Of a DNA stretch of 64,000 bases, positions 56,717-64,000 are shown piece by piece. A program made the position numbers and the translations under genes. This DNA comes from Flavobacteriales bacterium (GTDB taxonomy: Bacteria > Bacteroidota > Bacteroidia > Flavobacteriales_F > PHOS-HE28). Under the pieces are notes generated by a model, which saw only the letters and a list, made by a program, of their open reading frames with translations, searched no databases and had not been told where the DNA came from. The DNA is taken from contig JADJLR010000001.1 of the NCBI GenBank assembly GCA_016710015.1, positions 496,001 to 560,000 on the forward strand. The letters are read 5' to 3'. The stretch's first letter is position 1. The number at the start of each line of letters is the position of its first letter.

Positions 56717-57044
56717 GCAGGGCGAAAGTCCCGGGGTGCGGGTAGTTTGGTCATGAAGGTGATGATCGATCCCGAAAGTTATCGTTCCAGGTGGTCCACC
56801 AAGTTGGTATGTGATGGGATCTATAGGGTACCTCGAAGTACCTCACTTCGAGCGGCCCGATCGAGGTTCGTACCCGGCCAATTGGATCACGCAGTTGCGG
56901 GAATGAACCGAACGACCCGCACATTTCCTATCCCCATAAATGGGTATTGCAGCAGTTGCGCCCCCGACGCAATTTTGGGTATGCACAGCGCCAGCCACCA
57001 TGGGAAGCGTTCGTACGGGCCCCTCCTCCCAAGCGTGAGGTCAG
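56717..57044. other. gene-free stretch
   Basis: 328 bp without a recognisable gene, promoter or repeat. A plus-strand frame stays open through it, but its amino-acid composition is random. Confidence 0.4.
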
Positions 57045-57279
57045 ATTCCACCACGCAAGCCCGAGGAACCCACCTTACGGCAAATAGGGGCCCTGTGGAA
57101 TGTGAACCCGAAGACCGTGGGCAAGCACCTGGAGAGCATTTACAGGAAGCTGAAGGTGCATACCCGGATCGAACTCTTCATCAAGGTCGTGGAGCAAGGT
57201 CTGGTAAAGTGCCCCTGCGGGTCGCCGATCCCCTCGCTTCTTGCCCCGCGGCCTTGGGAGGATCCGGGCCTGGGCTGAT
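57045..57279 (+). pseudogene. LuxR-type HTH fragment
   Basis: Open piece without start: KPEEPTLRQIGALWNVNPKT then VGKHLESIYRKLKVHTRIEL and FIKVVEQGLVKCPCG. This is the second half of a LuxR/GerE helix-turn-helix (NPKTVGKHLESIYRKL is the recognition helix), with helix 2 shortened and no sensor domain. It ends directly before the 21-bp repeat array. Confidence 0.65.
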
Positions 57280-57370
57280 CGGCTGGCCGCCCGGACCGGT
57301 GCAGCACGCAGGTGGCCCTATAGCACGAACGGCCCAGCACCCGAGCGGATCGGAAGCACTACGCGGGAAT

Positions 57371-57695
57371 GTGCCCCCACACCTGCGCAAAGTGGGGCCA
57401 TGTTGCAGCGAAGCGGGGCCACATGCCAGGAAGGTGCTGCCACTTATAGGAAAAGTGGGAGCACGATGGGCAAAAGTGGTCCTACAATTCGAAAAGGTGG
57501 GACCACATGCCCGGTATGTGGTACCACATGGGCCGAAAGTGCCCCCACGATCGGGAAAAGTGCTTGCACTGCACAGCAATGTGCTGCCACTTGCTGGAAA
57601 AGTGGAACCACAAGGGTGGCATGTGGGTGCACCATGCAGCGAAGTGCTGCCACGATCCGGAAAAGTGGAACCACGATGAAGCCGGGTGATGCCCT
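57371..57695. repeat. 16 x 21-bp array of palindromic cores GTGGNNCCAC
   Basis: A GTG (or GCG) core begins at 57371 and then every 21 bp without exception up to 57686. Cores include GTGGAACCAC, GTGGTACCAC, GTGGGACCAC, GTGCTGCCAC, most followed by NNTNNNGGAAAA-like spacer. Units are diverged, yet there is no indel. As 21 is 7 codons, several frames give heptad peptides: KVGPHAR/KVLPLIG on the plus strand, GTTCPVC/GATCQEG in another frame, VVPLFRI/VAALRCM on the minus strand. Reading frame 57241-57714 spans the whole array. Coding versus operator function is undecided. Confidence 0.95.
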
Positions 57696-57855
57696 ACAAT
57701 GCGCCGCTACATAGTAAGGTATAAGAGCGGGGGTACCGAAGAGGCGGAGCTTGGCCGAAAATGCATTTATGGGGTGAATTCCCCATATCTCGGGGCCGAA
57801 CCTTCGGGTATAAGGGCCATAACCAGGCGGTGCCAACCGCCACAAACCAGACCAA

Positions 57856-58470
57856 ATGGCAACAGTTAAAATGGGCGTCGATCGCCTCTCTGGTACGGAG
57901 CTCGTACCCAAGGCACAAGGTATCCATGACAGCATGGATGCTAGCCCACTGTTTACCGCCCCAGTGCCCACGATGGCGGATTACCAGAAGTCCATTAACG
58001 ACTTGGCGGCGGCCAATGCGGCGGTGGATGCGAACGGAGGCAAGGCCGAACACCAGGCCAAGCGCGTTGCGATGAAGGCCTTGAAGGCTGACATCAAGGC
58101 GCTGGCTGCCTACGTTCAGAATGTTTCTGGCGGTGATGTGGACATCATCCTCGCCAGCAGCTTCGAAGTAGTGAAGCGCGGCAGCCCGCACGGAGAGTTG
58201 GACCCGCCGACGGACCTGAAGTCGCGGTACAGCACCATGGTCGGCCGTGTGAGCATGCAGTGGAAGCGTGACGCGGGTACGGACCTGTGCCACGTGTTCA
58301 TGAGCACCACCAATTCACCGTACAACTGGCAACTGGTGGGCCTTACCACCAAGAGCCGGTTCAACATGGATGGCTTGGAGTCCGGTGTCATGTACTGGTT
58401 CGCTGTAACCGCCATCGGCGCGGCCGGCCAAACAAGCAAGAGCGAGCCGCTACAGGCCCGCGCCGTTTGA
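57856..58470 (+). CDS. fibronectin type III-like protein
   Basis: A 204-residue protein without signal peptide. N-terminal half is helical (VKMGVDRLSGTELVPKAQGI … ALKADIKALAAYVQNVSGGD); the C-terminal half resembles an FN3 domain (DLKSRYSTMVGRVSMQWKRD, MYWFAVTAIGAAGQTSKSEP). Similar two-part proteins, starting MATVK.GVDRL, are common in Bacteroidota and of unknown role; some resemble phage or contractile-tail accessory proteins. Located 161 bp after the 21-bp array. Confidence 0.75.
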   Translation: MATVKMGVDRLSGTELVPKAQGIHDSMDASPLFTAPVPTMADYQKSINDLAAANAAVDANGGKAEHQAKRVAMKALKADIKALAAYVQNVSGGDVDIILASSFEVVKRGSPHGELDPPTDLKSRYSTMVGRVSMQWKRDAGTDLCHVFMSTTNSPYNWQLVGLTTKSRFNMDGLESGVMYWFAVTAIGAAGQTSKSEPLQARAV

Positions 58471-58498
58471 GCACCAGAACCTTCCTTTGTTCGATGAT

Positions 58499-58526
58499 CG
58501 CCCCTTGTGCCGCCGCACAGGGGGCG
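58499..58526 (+). terminator. terminator-like hairpin after the FN3-like gene
   Basis: 12-bp stem CGCCCCTTGTGC/GCACAGGGGGCG with one G-T pair and a 4-nt loop, 29 nt after the stop. T-tract weak (GTGTCGTTCT). Confidence 0.55.
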
Positions 58527-58624
58527 GTGTCGTTCTGGGGGCGCGTTCAGAACAGGCCCGCCGGGGTGGACAGGATCTCAGCATGATCTCTTCTGCTAAG
58601 CACCAACAAGACCCAAGTCTACCT

Positions 58625-58632
58625 TACATTCG
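58625..58632 (+). promoter_or_regulatory. -7-like box TACATTCG
   Basis: One change from TAnnTTTG, 18 nt before the ATG at 58651. Confidence 0.35.
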
Positions 58633-58650
58633 GTCCACCTAAACAACCCT

Positions 58651-60018
58651 ATGCGAAAATCTACTCTGACGAAGACCCTACTTGGTATCCTGTTGATCGC
58701 TTCGGCTGCATCACTCCAAGCGCAGAATGCGTACTTGCAGAACGTATCGCTCCCGCGCTACATCAAGGCGGGTGTCAATTACCCGGTCTCTGCTTGGGCC
58801 AGGAACCTCAGCTCCACCCCGTTGCCGAACTTCTCCATCCGATGGAATTTGGATGGCGGCGCTTGGAACACGGGCACCACGATCAACATCACCGCTCCGG
58901 GGATCTCCAGTTCCAGCTATGTGCCGTATACGCACCCCGTGCAACTGAACACCACCCAAGGACCGCATACACTCGTGGTCGAGATACTTTCCACGAACGA
59001 CAGCGACCCCACGAACAACACGGTCACCATCAATTTCACGGCGCTGAACAATTGGGCGGACAAGGTGGTCCTGCTCGAAGCGCGCACCGAGACCTGGTGC
59101 CCGCAATGCCCACCAAGCAACACGGAGACCAACACACTTATGGCAAATCCGGACTTTGCCGTAGGGAAGTTCCATTTGAGCGATGCTCTGAACGATTGCC
59201 CCGAGTGCATCACCTATTACAACCAGCACAACATCACGTACACCCCTGCTGGGATCATCGAGATGGGTGAGTACGGTGGTCTACCGATCAGCTCCCAATG
59301 GAACGTTTGGGAAGATGCCATGACCGCCCGTGCGGCCGGTGTTGCTCCGGTAGAAATGAGCATGACCTCTTCCGTGAATACCGCGACCCGGGTGGTCACG
59401 GTCACCTTGAATGCCGAGTTCACCTATTCGGTGGCAGGCATCTACGCGTTGCGTGTTTTCGTGACCGAAGATGGCGTTCCGGGCCCACAATCGAGCGCAC
59501 CAGCCAACTACATCCACAACAAGGTGATGCGCGCCATGCTAGGAGGGGTCACGGGTACCACGGGCATCATACCGACCGCTCCGATGGTCGGTACCAACTA
59601 TTCACAGACATATTCCTACACCGTTCCTGCGGGCTTTGATCTCACCGAACTGCAACTGATCGGTGTGCTGGAGCACAACTTGGGCAGTTTCAACAACCGG
59701 TACGCACTGAATGTGGTCAAGGGGGCCGCTTCCGGCGTTGGGATCGCCGACCTGCGCTTGGGCGACCGAAGTTTGGAGGCCTATCCGAACCCCTTCAGCA
59801 ACGAACTCTATGTGAGCGTGGCCGACGTGGATGGCCCTGCTCGGGTGGAACTGTTCACCATGGACGGACGTTCGGTCTACCAGCACAATACCGTGCTCGG
59901 CAGCATGGCATCAACACGATTGGACCTGAGTGCGACCGGCCTTGCAAATGGTGCCTACCTGCTGCGGATCGCCACGGAGAAGGGTACTGCTGAACAGCGG
60001 GTCATCAAGGTGAACTAA
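58651..60018 (+). CDS. Omp28-related T9SS surface protein
   Basis: A 455-residue secreted protein. Signal peptide RKSTLTKTLLGILLIASAAS; an Ig-like CARDB-type domain (about 25-130); an Omp28-like thioredoxin-fold domain with EARTETWCPQCPPSNTETNT (CxxC) and HLSDALNDCPECITYYNQHN; a beta domain; and a T9SS type A sorting domain (LEAYPNPFSNELYVSVADVD … EQRVIKVN). Omp28 proteins are outer-surface proteins, known as adhesins in oral species; the redox-like CPQC suggests a thiol activity, untested. Terminator at 60043. Confidence 0.9.
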   Translation: MRKSTLTKTLLGILLIASAASLQAQNAYLQNVSLPRYIKAGVNYPVSAWARNLSSTPLPNFSIRWNLDGGAWNTGTTINITAPGISSSSYVPYTHPVQLNTTQGPHTLVVEILSTNDSDPTNNTVTINFTALNNWADKVVLLEARTETWCPQCPPSNTETNTLMANPDFAVGKFHLSDALNDCPECITYYNQHNITYTPAGIIEMGEYGGLPISSQWNVWEDAMTARAAGVAPVEMSMTSSVNTATRVVTVTLNAEFTYSVAGIYALRVFVTEDGVPGPQSSAPANYIHNKVMRAMLGGVTGTTGIIPTAPMVGTNYSQTYSYTVPAGFDLTELQLIGVLEHNLGSFNNRYALNVVKGAASGVGIADLRLGDRSLEAYPNPFSNELYVSVADVDGPARVELFTMDGRSVYQHNTVLGSMASTRLDLSATGLANGAYLLRIATEKGTAEQRVIKVN

Positions 60019-60042
60019 CATCGATCCGTGTGATCATGGATG

Positions 60043-60072
60043 AGGGAGGGCTGCGGTCCTCCCTTATCTTTT
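60043..60072 (+). terminator. terminator after the Omp28-like gene
   Basis: Perfect 7-bp stem AGGGAGG/CCTCCCT with an 8-nt loop followed by TATCTTTT. Confidence 0.75.
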
Positions 60073-60091
60073 CCACAACTTACCGATCCAA

Positions 60092-60760
60092 ATGAAGCAC
60101 TTCCTCCCCACCCTATTCTTCCTGGCGACCTTGTCCTCGACCGCGCAGTACGACTGTAGTTTCACTTTGGTGAGTACGCAAGTCAACAGCAGCGGAACCA
60201 CGCGCTCGGACTCCATCGCGTACAGTTTCCAAGGGGCCAACACCGCGATCAAGATGTATGGTAGCAACGGGCAGCCCGAAGTGCGCATTCTTTTCGACCC
60301 GGAACTGAAGACCATCACCCAACTACACGAGATCAACGGGATGAAGGGTGGCTTCGTGTTCGCTATGAGCGAAAAGCGCTGGCCGGGCATGGCCTATTCC
60401 ACCGCGGAAGTGAGCGCCGAAAAGATGAAGTGGACCGGCAAGACCAGCACGATCGACGGCCACGAATGCCACGAGGCGAAGGTGACGAGCGAGGAGTACA
60501 CCGGAACGGCGTGGGTGGCGAAGGACATCCCGCTGAGCCTAGTTCGCGTATTCAGCTACCAAAGCGTTGGGGCCGGCAAGAACACCAGCGAGGTGGACGA
60601 ACTGCGGACCATGGGCCTTCAGGGACTACCGTTGGAAATGACCTTGAAGAGCACCACGGGCAAGCGCGATGTGACCTTGCGGATCGTGGATCATCAAGCA
60701 GCCTCGGACCCAACGTTATTCAGCACGGAAGGGCATTCCACCACCTTCGTGGAGGAGTGA
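60092..60760 (+). CDS. DUF4412 domain secreted protein
   Basis: A 222-residue protein with a signal peptide (KHFLPTLFFLATLSSTAQ). The DUF4412 pattern is visible in IAYSFQGANTAIKMYGSNGQ, VRILFDPELKTITQLHEING and the late FEMTLKSTTGKRD-like segment (LPLEMTLKSTTGKRDVTLRI). The family is periplasmic or outer-membrane attached with unknown function. Single gene. Confidence 0.8.
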   Translation: MKHFLPTLFFLATLSSTAQYDCSFTLVSTQVNSSGTTRSDSIAYSFQGANTAIKMYGSNGQPEVRILFDPELKTITQLHEINGMKGGFVFAMSEKRWPGMAYSTAEVSAEKMKWTGKTSTIDGHECHEAKVTSEEYTGTAWVAKDIPLSLVRVFSYQSVGAGKNTSEVDELRTMGLQGLPLEMTLKSTTGKRDVTLRIVDHQAASDPTLFSTEGHSTTFVEE

Positions 60761-60879
60761 ATCCACGTTCGGATCGGCCCGGTCCGTTACGGCCGTGAGG
60801 AGAGGAACATGAAAGTTTTGTGAATGGGGCAACCATCTGCTGGATCCCGCGTCAACCCTATAACACAAGACATCTTACC

Positions 60880-60981
60880 ATGTTCTCCATACTTCGTCGA
60901 ACCCCTCCCCATGTACTCGCCTTTGGCCTGTACATGCTGCTGATCGCTTTCGCGATCCTGGCCTTCCTGAACCCGATGTGA
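60880..60981 (+). CDS. possible 33-residue membrane micro-protein
   Basis: ATG at 60880 opens MFSILRRTPPHVLAFGLYML then LIAFAILAFLNPM and stop. Basic N-terminus followed by a single 18-residue hydrophobic helix is a typical small membrane protein. No -7 box or Shine-Dalgarno was found, so the call rests on composition. Confidence 0.4.
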   Translation: MFSILRRTPPHVLAFGLYMLLIAFAILAFLNPM

Positions 60982-61013
60982 TCGGCCTTTGGCCACGCAC
61001 TCGGATCAACGCT

Positions 61014-61142
61014 CTAGGCTTTACCGACCTTCGGTCGATCAAAGGTCCTTACGACCTTTTCCCTTTCCGTGATCAGCGTCCGCAGAAAGCTGATGTCCAC
61101 ATTGGAAAGGCGTGCGGTGTTCTCAGACAGCTCTTCCGCCAT
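61014..61142 (-). CDS. possible 42-residue small protein
   Basis: Minus-strand frame from ATG at 61142: MAEELSENTARLSNVDISFL then RTLITEREKVVRTFDRPKVG and KA. Helical, charged, free of rare codons. It lies in the spacer before the E1 gene, on the other strand. No homologue known to me; may be chance. Confidence 0.3.
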   Translation of the reverse strand: MAEELSENTARLSNVDISFLRTLITEREKVVRTFDRPKVGKA

Positions 61143-61200
61143 CCATCGAACCTATCGGCCAAGTATGCGGCCTATCACCTCACCTCTCGCCTCGCTCCCC

Positions 61201-61223
61201 TACCTTCGCAGGGTACACCCTGC
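61201..61223 (+). promoter_or_regulatory. -7-like box and palindrome before the E1 gene
   Basis: TACCTTCG (61201-61208) is directly followed by GCAGGGTACACCCTGC (61208-61223), a palindrome with 7-bp arms and 2-bp centre, 3 nt before the ATG. The position over the likely transcription start suggests an operator. Confidence 0.4.
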
Positions 61224-61226
61224 ATA

Positions 61227-63641
61227 ATGTCCCGCACCAAGACCACTACTGCCGAAGAAGGCATGACCCTGGAGGAAGTCCGTGAAGAGATCCTCCGCGA
61301 TTACGAACTCGTACACCGCAGCCGGGAGGCGAGTTTATTGGGAAGGAAAGAGGTACTGACCGGAAAAGCCAAGTTCGGGATCTTCGGCGATGGCAAGGAA
61401 TTGGCCCAGGTGTGCATGGCCAAACAATTCCGCCAAGGCGATTGGCGCAGTGGTTATTACCGCGACATGACCTTCATGCTGGCGATCGGTGAACTCACCG
61501 TGCAGCAATGGTTCGCGCAACTCTATGCCCACGCCGATCTGGAGCATGAGCCGGCCAGCGCAGGCCGACAAATGAACGGGCACTTCGCTACCCGCAGCTT
61601 GGATGCCGGTGGAAATTGGAAGGACCTGACCCAACAGTACAACTCAAGCCCGGACATCAGCCCTACGGCCGGTCAAATGCCACGGTTGTTGGGTCTGGCC
61701 CAAGCCAGCAAGATGTTCCGCAACAACAGTGCGCTGCATAGCTACACGCATTTGAGCGACCGAGGCAACGAAGTGGCCTTCGGAACCATCGGTGATGCCA
61801 GCACAAGTGAAGGTCTATTTTGGGAGACCATGAACGCAGCGGGCGTGCTCCAAGTGCCCTTGGCGATGAACGTGTGGGATGACGGCTGGGGCATAAGCGT
61901 GAGCAAGGACCACCAAACCACCAAAGGAAGCATCAGCACACTTCTACAAGGCTTTCAGAAGGAAGAGGACACCAATGGCATCCGACTCTACAAGACCAAA
62001 GCGTGGGACTACGCCAGCCTGAATCGGGTGTATGAGGAAGCGATCGCCTTGTGCCGAGAGGAACACGTACCCTGTTTGATCCATGTGGAAGAAGTGACCC
62101 AGCCACAGGGCCACAGCACCAGCGGCAGCCACGAACGATACAAGAGCCCCGAATTGCTGGAGTGGTACAAGGTGTACGACTGCAACGTGAAGTTCCGCGA
62201 GTGGATCCTGAACTTCAAACCCGGGGGCGAGCCGATCGCCACAGTGGAAGAACTGGACGCGATCGAGAAGCAGGCGAAGGCGAACGTGCGCGCATCGCAG
62301 AAGGCGGCATGGGCAGCTTTCCAGGACGAGATCAAAAGGGAGCTGCACGATGTGGCCTTCATGATCGAGGCCTTGGCTACCGCGCGCCACAGTGAAAGCA
62401 GTACTACGGCCACGATCGCCAAAATGGCCAGCGACCTGCGTGCGGAGATGAGCCCGGGCAGAAAGGAAGTAGTGAGCGCCGCGAGAAAAGCATTGCTCGT
62501 AGGCCACACGGCCGACCCCATTGCCCGCCAGCCGCTCGCCGACTGGATCAAGGAGGCGATGAGAACGAACGCCGACCGTTATAGCAGCCACCTGTACAGC
62601 CAGAGCAAGCAAAGCGCATTGAAGGTAGTGGAAGTGCCCGTGCGCTACGACAGCAGTGAAGAGGTGGATGGCCGCATCATCATCCGCGACAACTTCGCTG
62701 CCCTCTTCGAAAAGGAGCCCTTGCTCCTCACCTTCGGGGAAGACACGGGCAAGATCGGCGATGTGAACCAAGGCATGGAAGGCATGCAGGCCCGATTCGG
62801 CGAGTTGCGCGTGAGCGACACCGGCATCCGCGAAGCCACCATTTTGGGCCAAGGATCGGGCATGGCACTGCGGGGATTGCGCCCGGTAGCAGAGATCCAG
62901 TACTTGGACTATCTCCTCTATTGCATCCAAGGCATCAGCGACGACCTGGCCACAGTGCAGTGGCGCACCAAGGGTGGGCAGAAAGCACCGCTCATCATCC
63001 GCACCCGTGGTCACCGCTTGGAAGGCGTGTGGCACAGTGGCAGCCCCATGGGCATGATCCTGAATGCCATGCGGGGTGTGGTGGTCTGCGTTCCTCGGAA
63101 TATGCAACAAGCCGCTGGCATGTACAATACACTGATCCAAAGCGACGATGCCGCCTTGGTGATCGAATGCCTCAACGGTTATCGCACCAAGGAGCGCATG
63201 CCAGCCAACCTCGGTGAATTCACGGTTCCCATCGGGATCCCGGAGGTGATTCGCGAAGGCACCGACCTCACCATGGTGAGCTACGGCAGCACCTTGAACC
63301 TCTGCGCAAAAGCGTGCGAAGAATTGGCCGACTTCGGCATTTCCGTGGAACTGATCGATGTCCGCACCCTGCTCCCCTTCGACCGGAAGCAGCGGATCGT
63401 GGAAAGTTTGGAGAAGACAAGCCGACTGCTTGTGGTGGATGAGGATGTGCCCGGCGGGGCCAGTGCGTACATCATGCAGCACATCCTGGAAGAACAGAAC
63501 GGTTACCGTTGGTTGGACAGCACACCCAGCACACTCACAGCGAAAGCGCATCGCCCGGCGTACGGCACGGATGGCGACTACTTCAGCAAGCCGAGTATGG
63601 AAGACGTGGTGGAGAAGGTGATCGCGATGGTCAAGGAGTGA
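61227..63641 (+). CDS. fused E1 alpha/beta of a 2-oxoacid dehydrogenase complex
   Basis: An 804-residue thiamine-diphosphate enzyme fusing both E1 chains. Alpha half (about 20-450): GDGKELAQVCMAKQF, the alternate GH motif NGHFATRS, and the TPP/Mg motif GDASTSEGLFWETMNAAGVL with NVWDDGWGIS. Beta half (about 485-804): FGEDTGKIGDVNQG, REATILGQGSGMALRGLRPV, and the C-terminal transketolase domain with VSYGSTLNLCAKACEELADF, DVRTLLPFD and DEDVPGGASAYI. Such fusions in Bacteroidota are annotated as 2-oxoisovalerate or pyruvate-type E1; substrate is unresolved. I start at MSRTKTTT (61227); the upstream frame to 60978 is not family sequence. No E2/E3 genes in the window. Confidence 0.92.
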   Translation: MSRTKTTTAEEGMTLEEVREEILRDYELVHRSREASLLGRKEVLTGKAKFGIFGDGKELAQVCMAKQFRQGDWRSGYYRDMTFMLAIGELTVQQWFAQLYAHADLEHEPASAGRQMNGHFATRSLDAGGNWKDLTQQYNSSPDISPTAGQMPRLLGLAQASKMFRNNSALHSYTHLSDRGNEVAFGTIGDASTSEGLFWETMNAAGVLQVPLAMNVWDDGWGISVSKDHQTTKGSISTLLQGFQKEEDTNGIRLYKTKAWDYASLNRVYEEAIALCREEHVPCLIHVEEVTQPQGHSTSGSHERYKSPELLEWYKVYDCNVKFREWILNFKPGGEPIATVEELDAIEKQAKANVRASQKAAWAAFQDEIKRELHDVAFMIEALATARHSESSTTATIAKMASDLRAEMSPGRKEVVSAARKALLVGHTADPIARQPLADWIKEAMRTNADRYSSHLYSQSKQSALKVVEVPVRYDSSEEVDGRIIIRDNFAALFEKEPLLLTFGEDTGKIGDVNQGMEGMQARFGELRVSDTGIREATILGQGSGMALRGLRPVAEIQYLDYLLYCIQGISDDLATVQWRTKGGQKAPLIIRTRGHRLEGVWHSGSPMGMILNAMRGVVVCVPRNMQQAAGMYNTLIQSDDAALVIECLNGYRTKERMPANLGEFTVPIGIPEVIREGTDLTMVSYGSTLNLCAKACEELADFGISVELIDVRTLLPFDRKQRIVESLEKTSRLLVVDEDVPGGASAYIMQHILEEQNGYRWLDSTPSTLTAKAHRPAYGTDGDYFSKPSMEDVVEKVIAMVKE

Positions 63642-63787
63642 TCACTGGAGGGCATCTCAAAATTGCTTTTGGAAGCGAGCGAGAGGGATTTCGGGATCAG
63701 CCGAGGCACGAGATCCGAGCATGGCCAGGGGCTATGAAAGGTTCGAGCAACGAAGGATGGTCGCGAAAGCAGAGCTATCGCCTCTTA
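63642..63787. other. spacer after E1
   Basis: 146 bp, no gene or clear terminator recognised. Confidence 0.4.
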
Positions 63788-63788
63788 T

Positions 63789-63968
63789 TTTCTACGACCC
63801 CGCTGGGGTCTTTCTCCCATCGGGGGGGCATTTTCTAGTTTCTGTGACCCCCTCTGAGGTCAGAACTCAGCACACTGGTCATTCTCCTTTTGGGTTGACC
63901 GCAGAGGGGTCACAGAGAATAGAATTCGAGTTGGACGAACGTGTTCGACCCCAGCGGGGTCGCAGAAA
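63789..63968. repeat. nested inverted-repeat element
   Basis: Outer arms: CGACCCCGCTGGGGTC (63795-63810) is the exact reverse complement of 63947-63962, flanked by TTTCTA and CAGAAA. Inner arms: 63840-63862 (TTCTGTGACCCCCTCTGAGG…) pairs imperfectly with 63896-63919 (TGACCGCAGAGGGGTCACAG…). The 180-bp structure is MITE/REP-like, with no transposase in sight. Confidence 0.8.
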
Positions 63969-64000
63969 CAACAGACCTGGTGCGGAATGTATTTAGAGGC

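Noticed and set aside
61944..63551. 535-residue minus-strand open frame opposite the E1 gene
   Set aside because: Mirror of a well-supported gene in GC-rich codons; composition rich in His, Val and Leu typical of antisense frames.

Overview
The window comes from a Bacteroidota genome, most likely an uncultured GC-rich Flavobacteriales relative. Evidence: several secreted proteins end in type IX secretion (T9SS) type A sorting domains; one carries the calcium-type motif GCTDFNSCNFDPLATVDDGSC-like cassette typical of these bacteria; and the promoter elements look like the Bacteroidota -7 box TAnnTTTG (or TAnnTTCG), often only 4-20 nt from the start codon. No plasmid, prophage or integrase was recognised.

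Layout. 1-2707: lysine-metabolism fragment (saccharopine dehydrogenase C-terminus) convergent with an rpsP-rimM-trmN6 translation operon. 2825-8885: secreted GH20 hexosaminidase, a secreted lysyl-oxidase-like protein (T9SS), small proteins and an OsmC peroxidase. 9001-14964: dnaE (with an in-frame palindromic repeat insertion), trxA, DUF58 protein, tRNA-Asp. 15017-20046: a rearranged zone with a very large repeat-rich T9SS protein, broken by two single-base shifts, whose 3' end is replaced by a duplicate of the 3' end of a universal stress protein gene. 19975-25710: two tandem universal stress proteins, an acetyl-CoA hydrolase/transferase family enzyme, a decayed spacer and recQ. 25908-32513: heavy-metal efflux locus (His-rich small protein, CusA-type pump fused to a CusC/TolC-type outer-membrane factor, CusB-type adaptor, haem-binding protein). 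32613-39322: a dead GbsR/MarR-type regulator, then a MacAB-type ABC export operon whose two permease genes are separated by about 1.25 kb of tandem repeats built from the ends of both genes. 39372-49301: serine hydrolase, GT-C-like membrane protein, rsmE, DUF4159 protein, delta-60-repeat T9SS protein, purple-acid-phosphatase-like secreted enzyme. 49522-55005: defence-like zone (MmeI-like restriction-modification gene in many frames, CDF transporter, an assembly-suspect G/C homopolymer tract, AAA ATPase remnant plus TOPRIM-like partner). 55045-58470: HIRAN protein, zinc-ribbon protein, a LuxR HTH fragment, a striking 16 x 21-bp array of palindromes, and an FN3-like protein. 58651-64000: Omp28-like T9SS protein, DUF4412 protein, two possible micro-genes, a fused E1 alpha/beta 2-oxoacid dehydrogenase, and a nested inverted-repeat element.

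Quality note. Many accessory genes (15506-19619, 39372-40882, 40963-42326, 43238-43906, 46465-49301, 49522-53056) are interrupted by single-base insertions or deletions in short homopolymers. Some are probably sequencing/assembly errors rather than real pseudogenes; the GbsR-like gene, with several nonsense changes, looks truly dead. I give one merged entry for each such gene.
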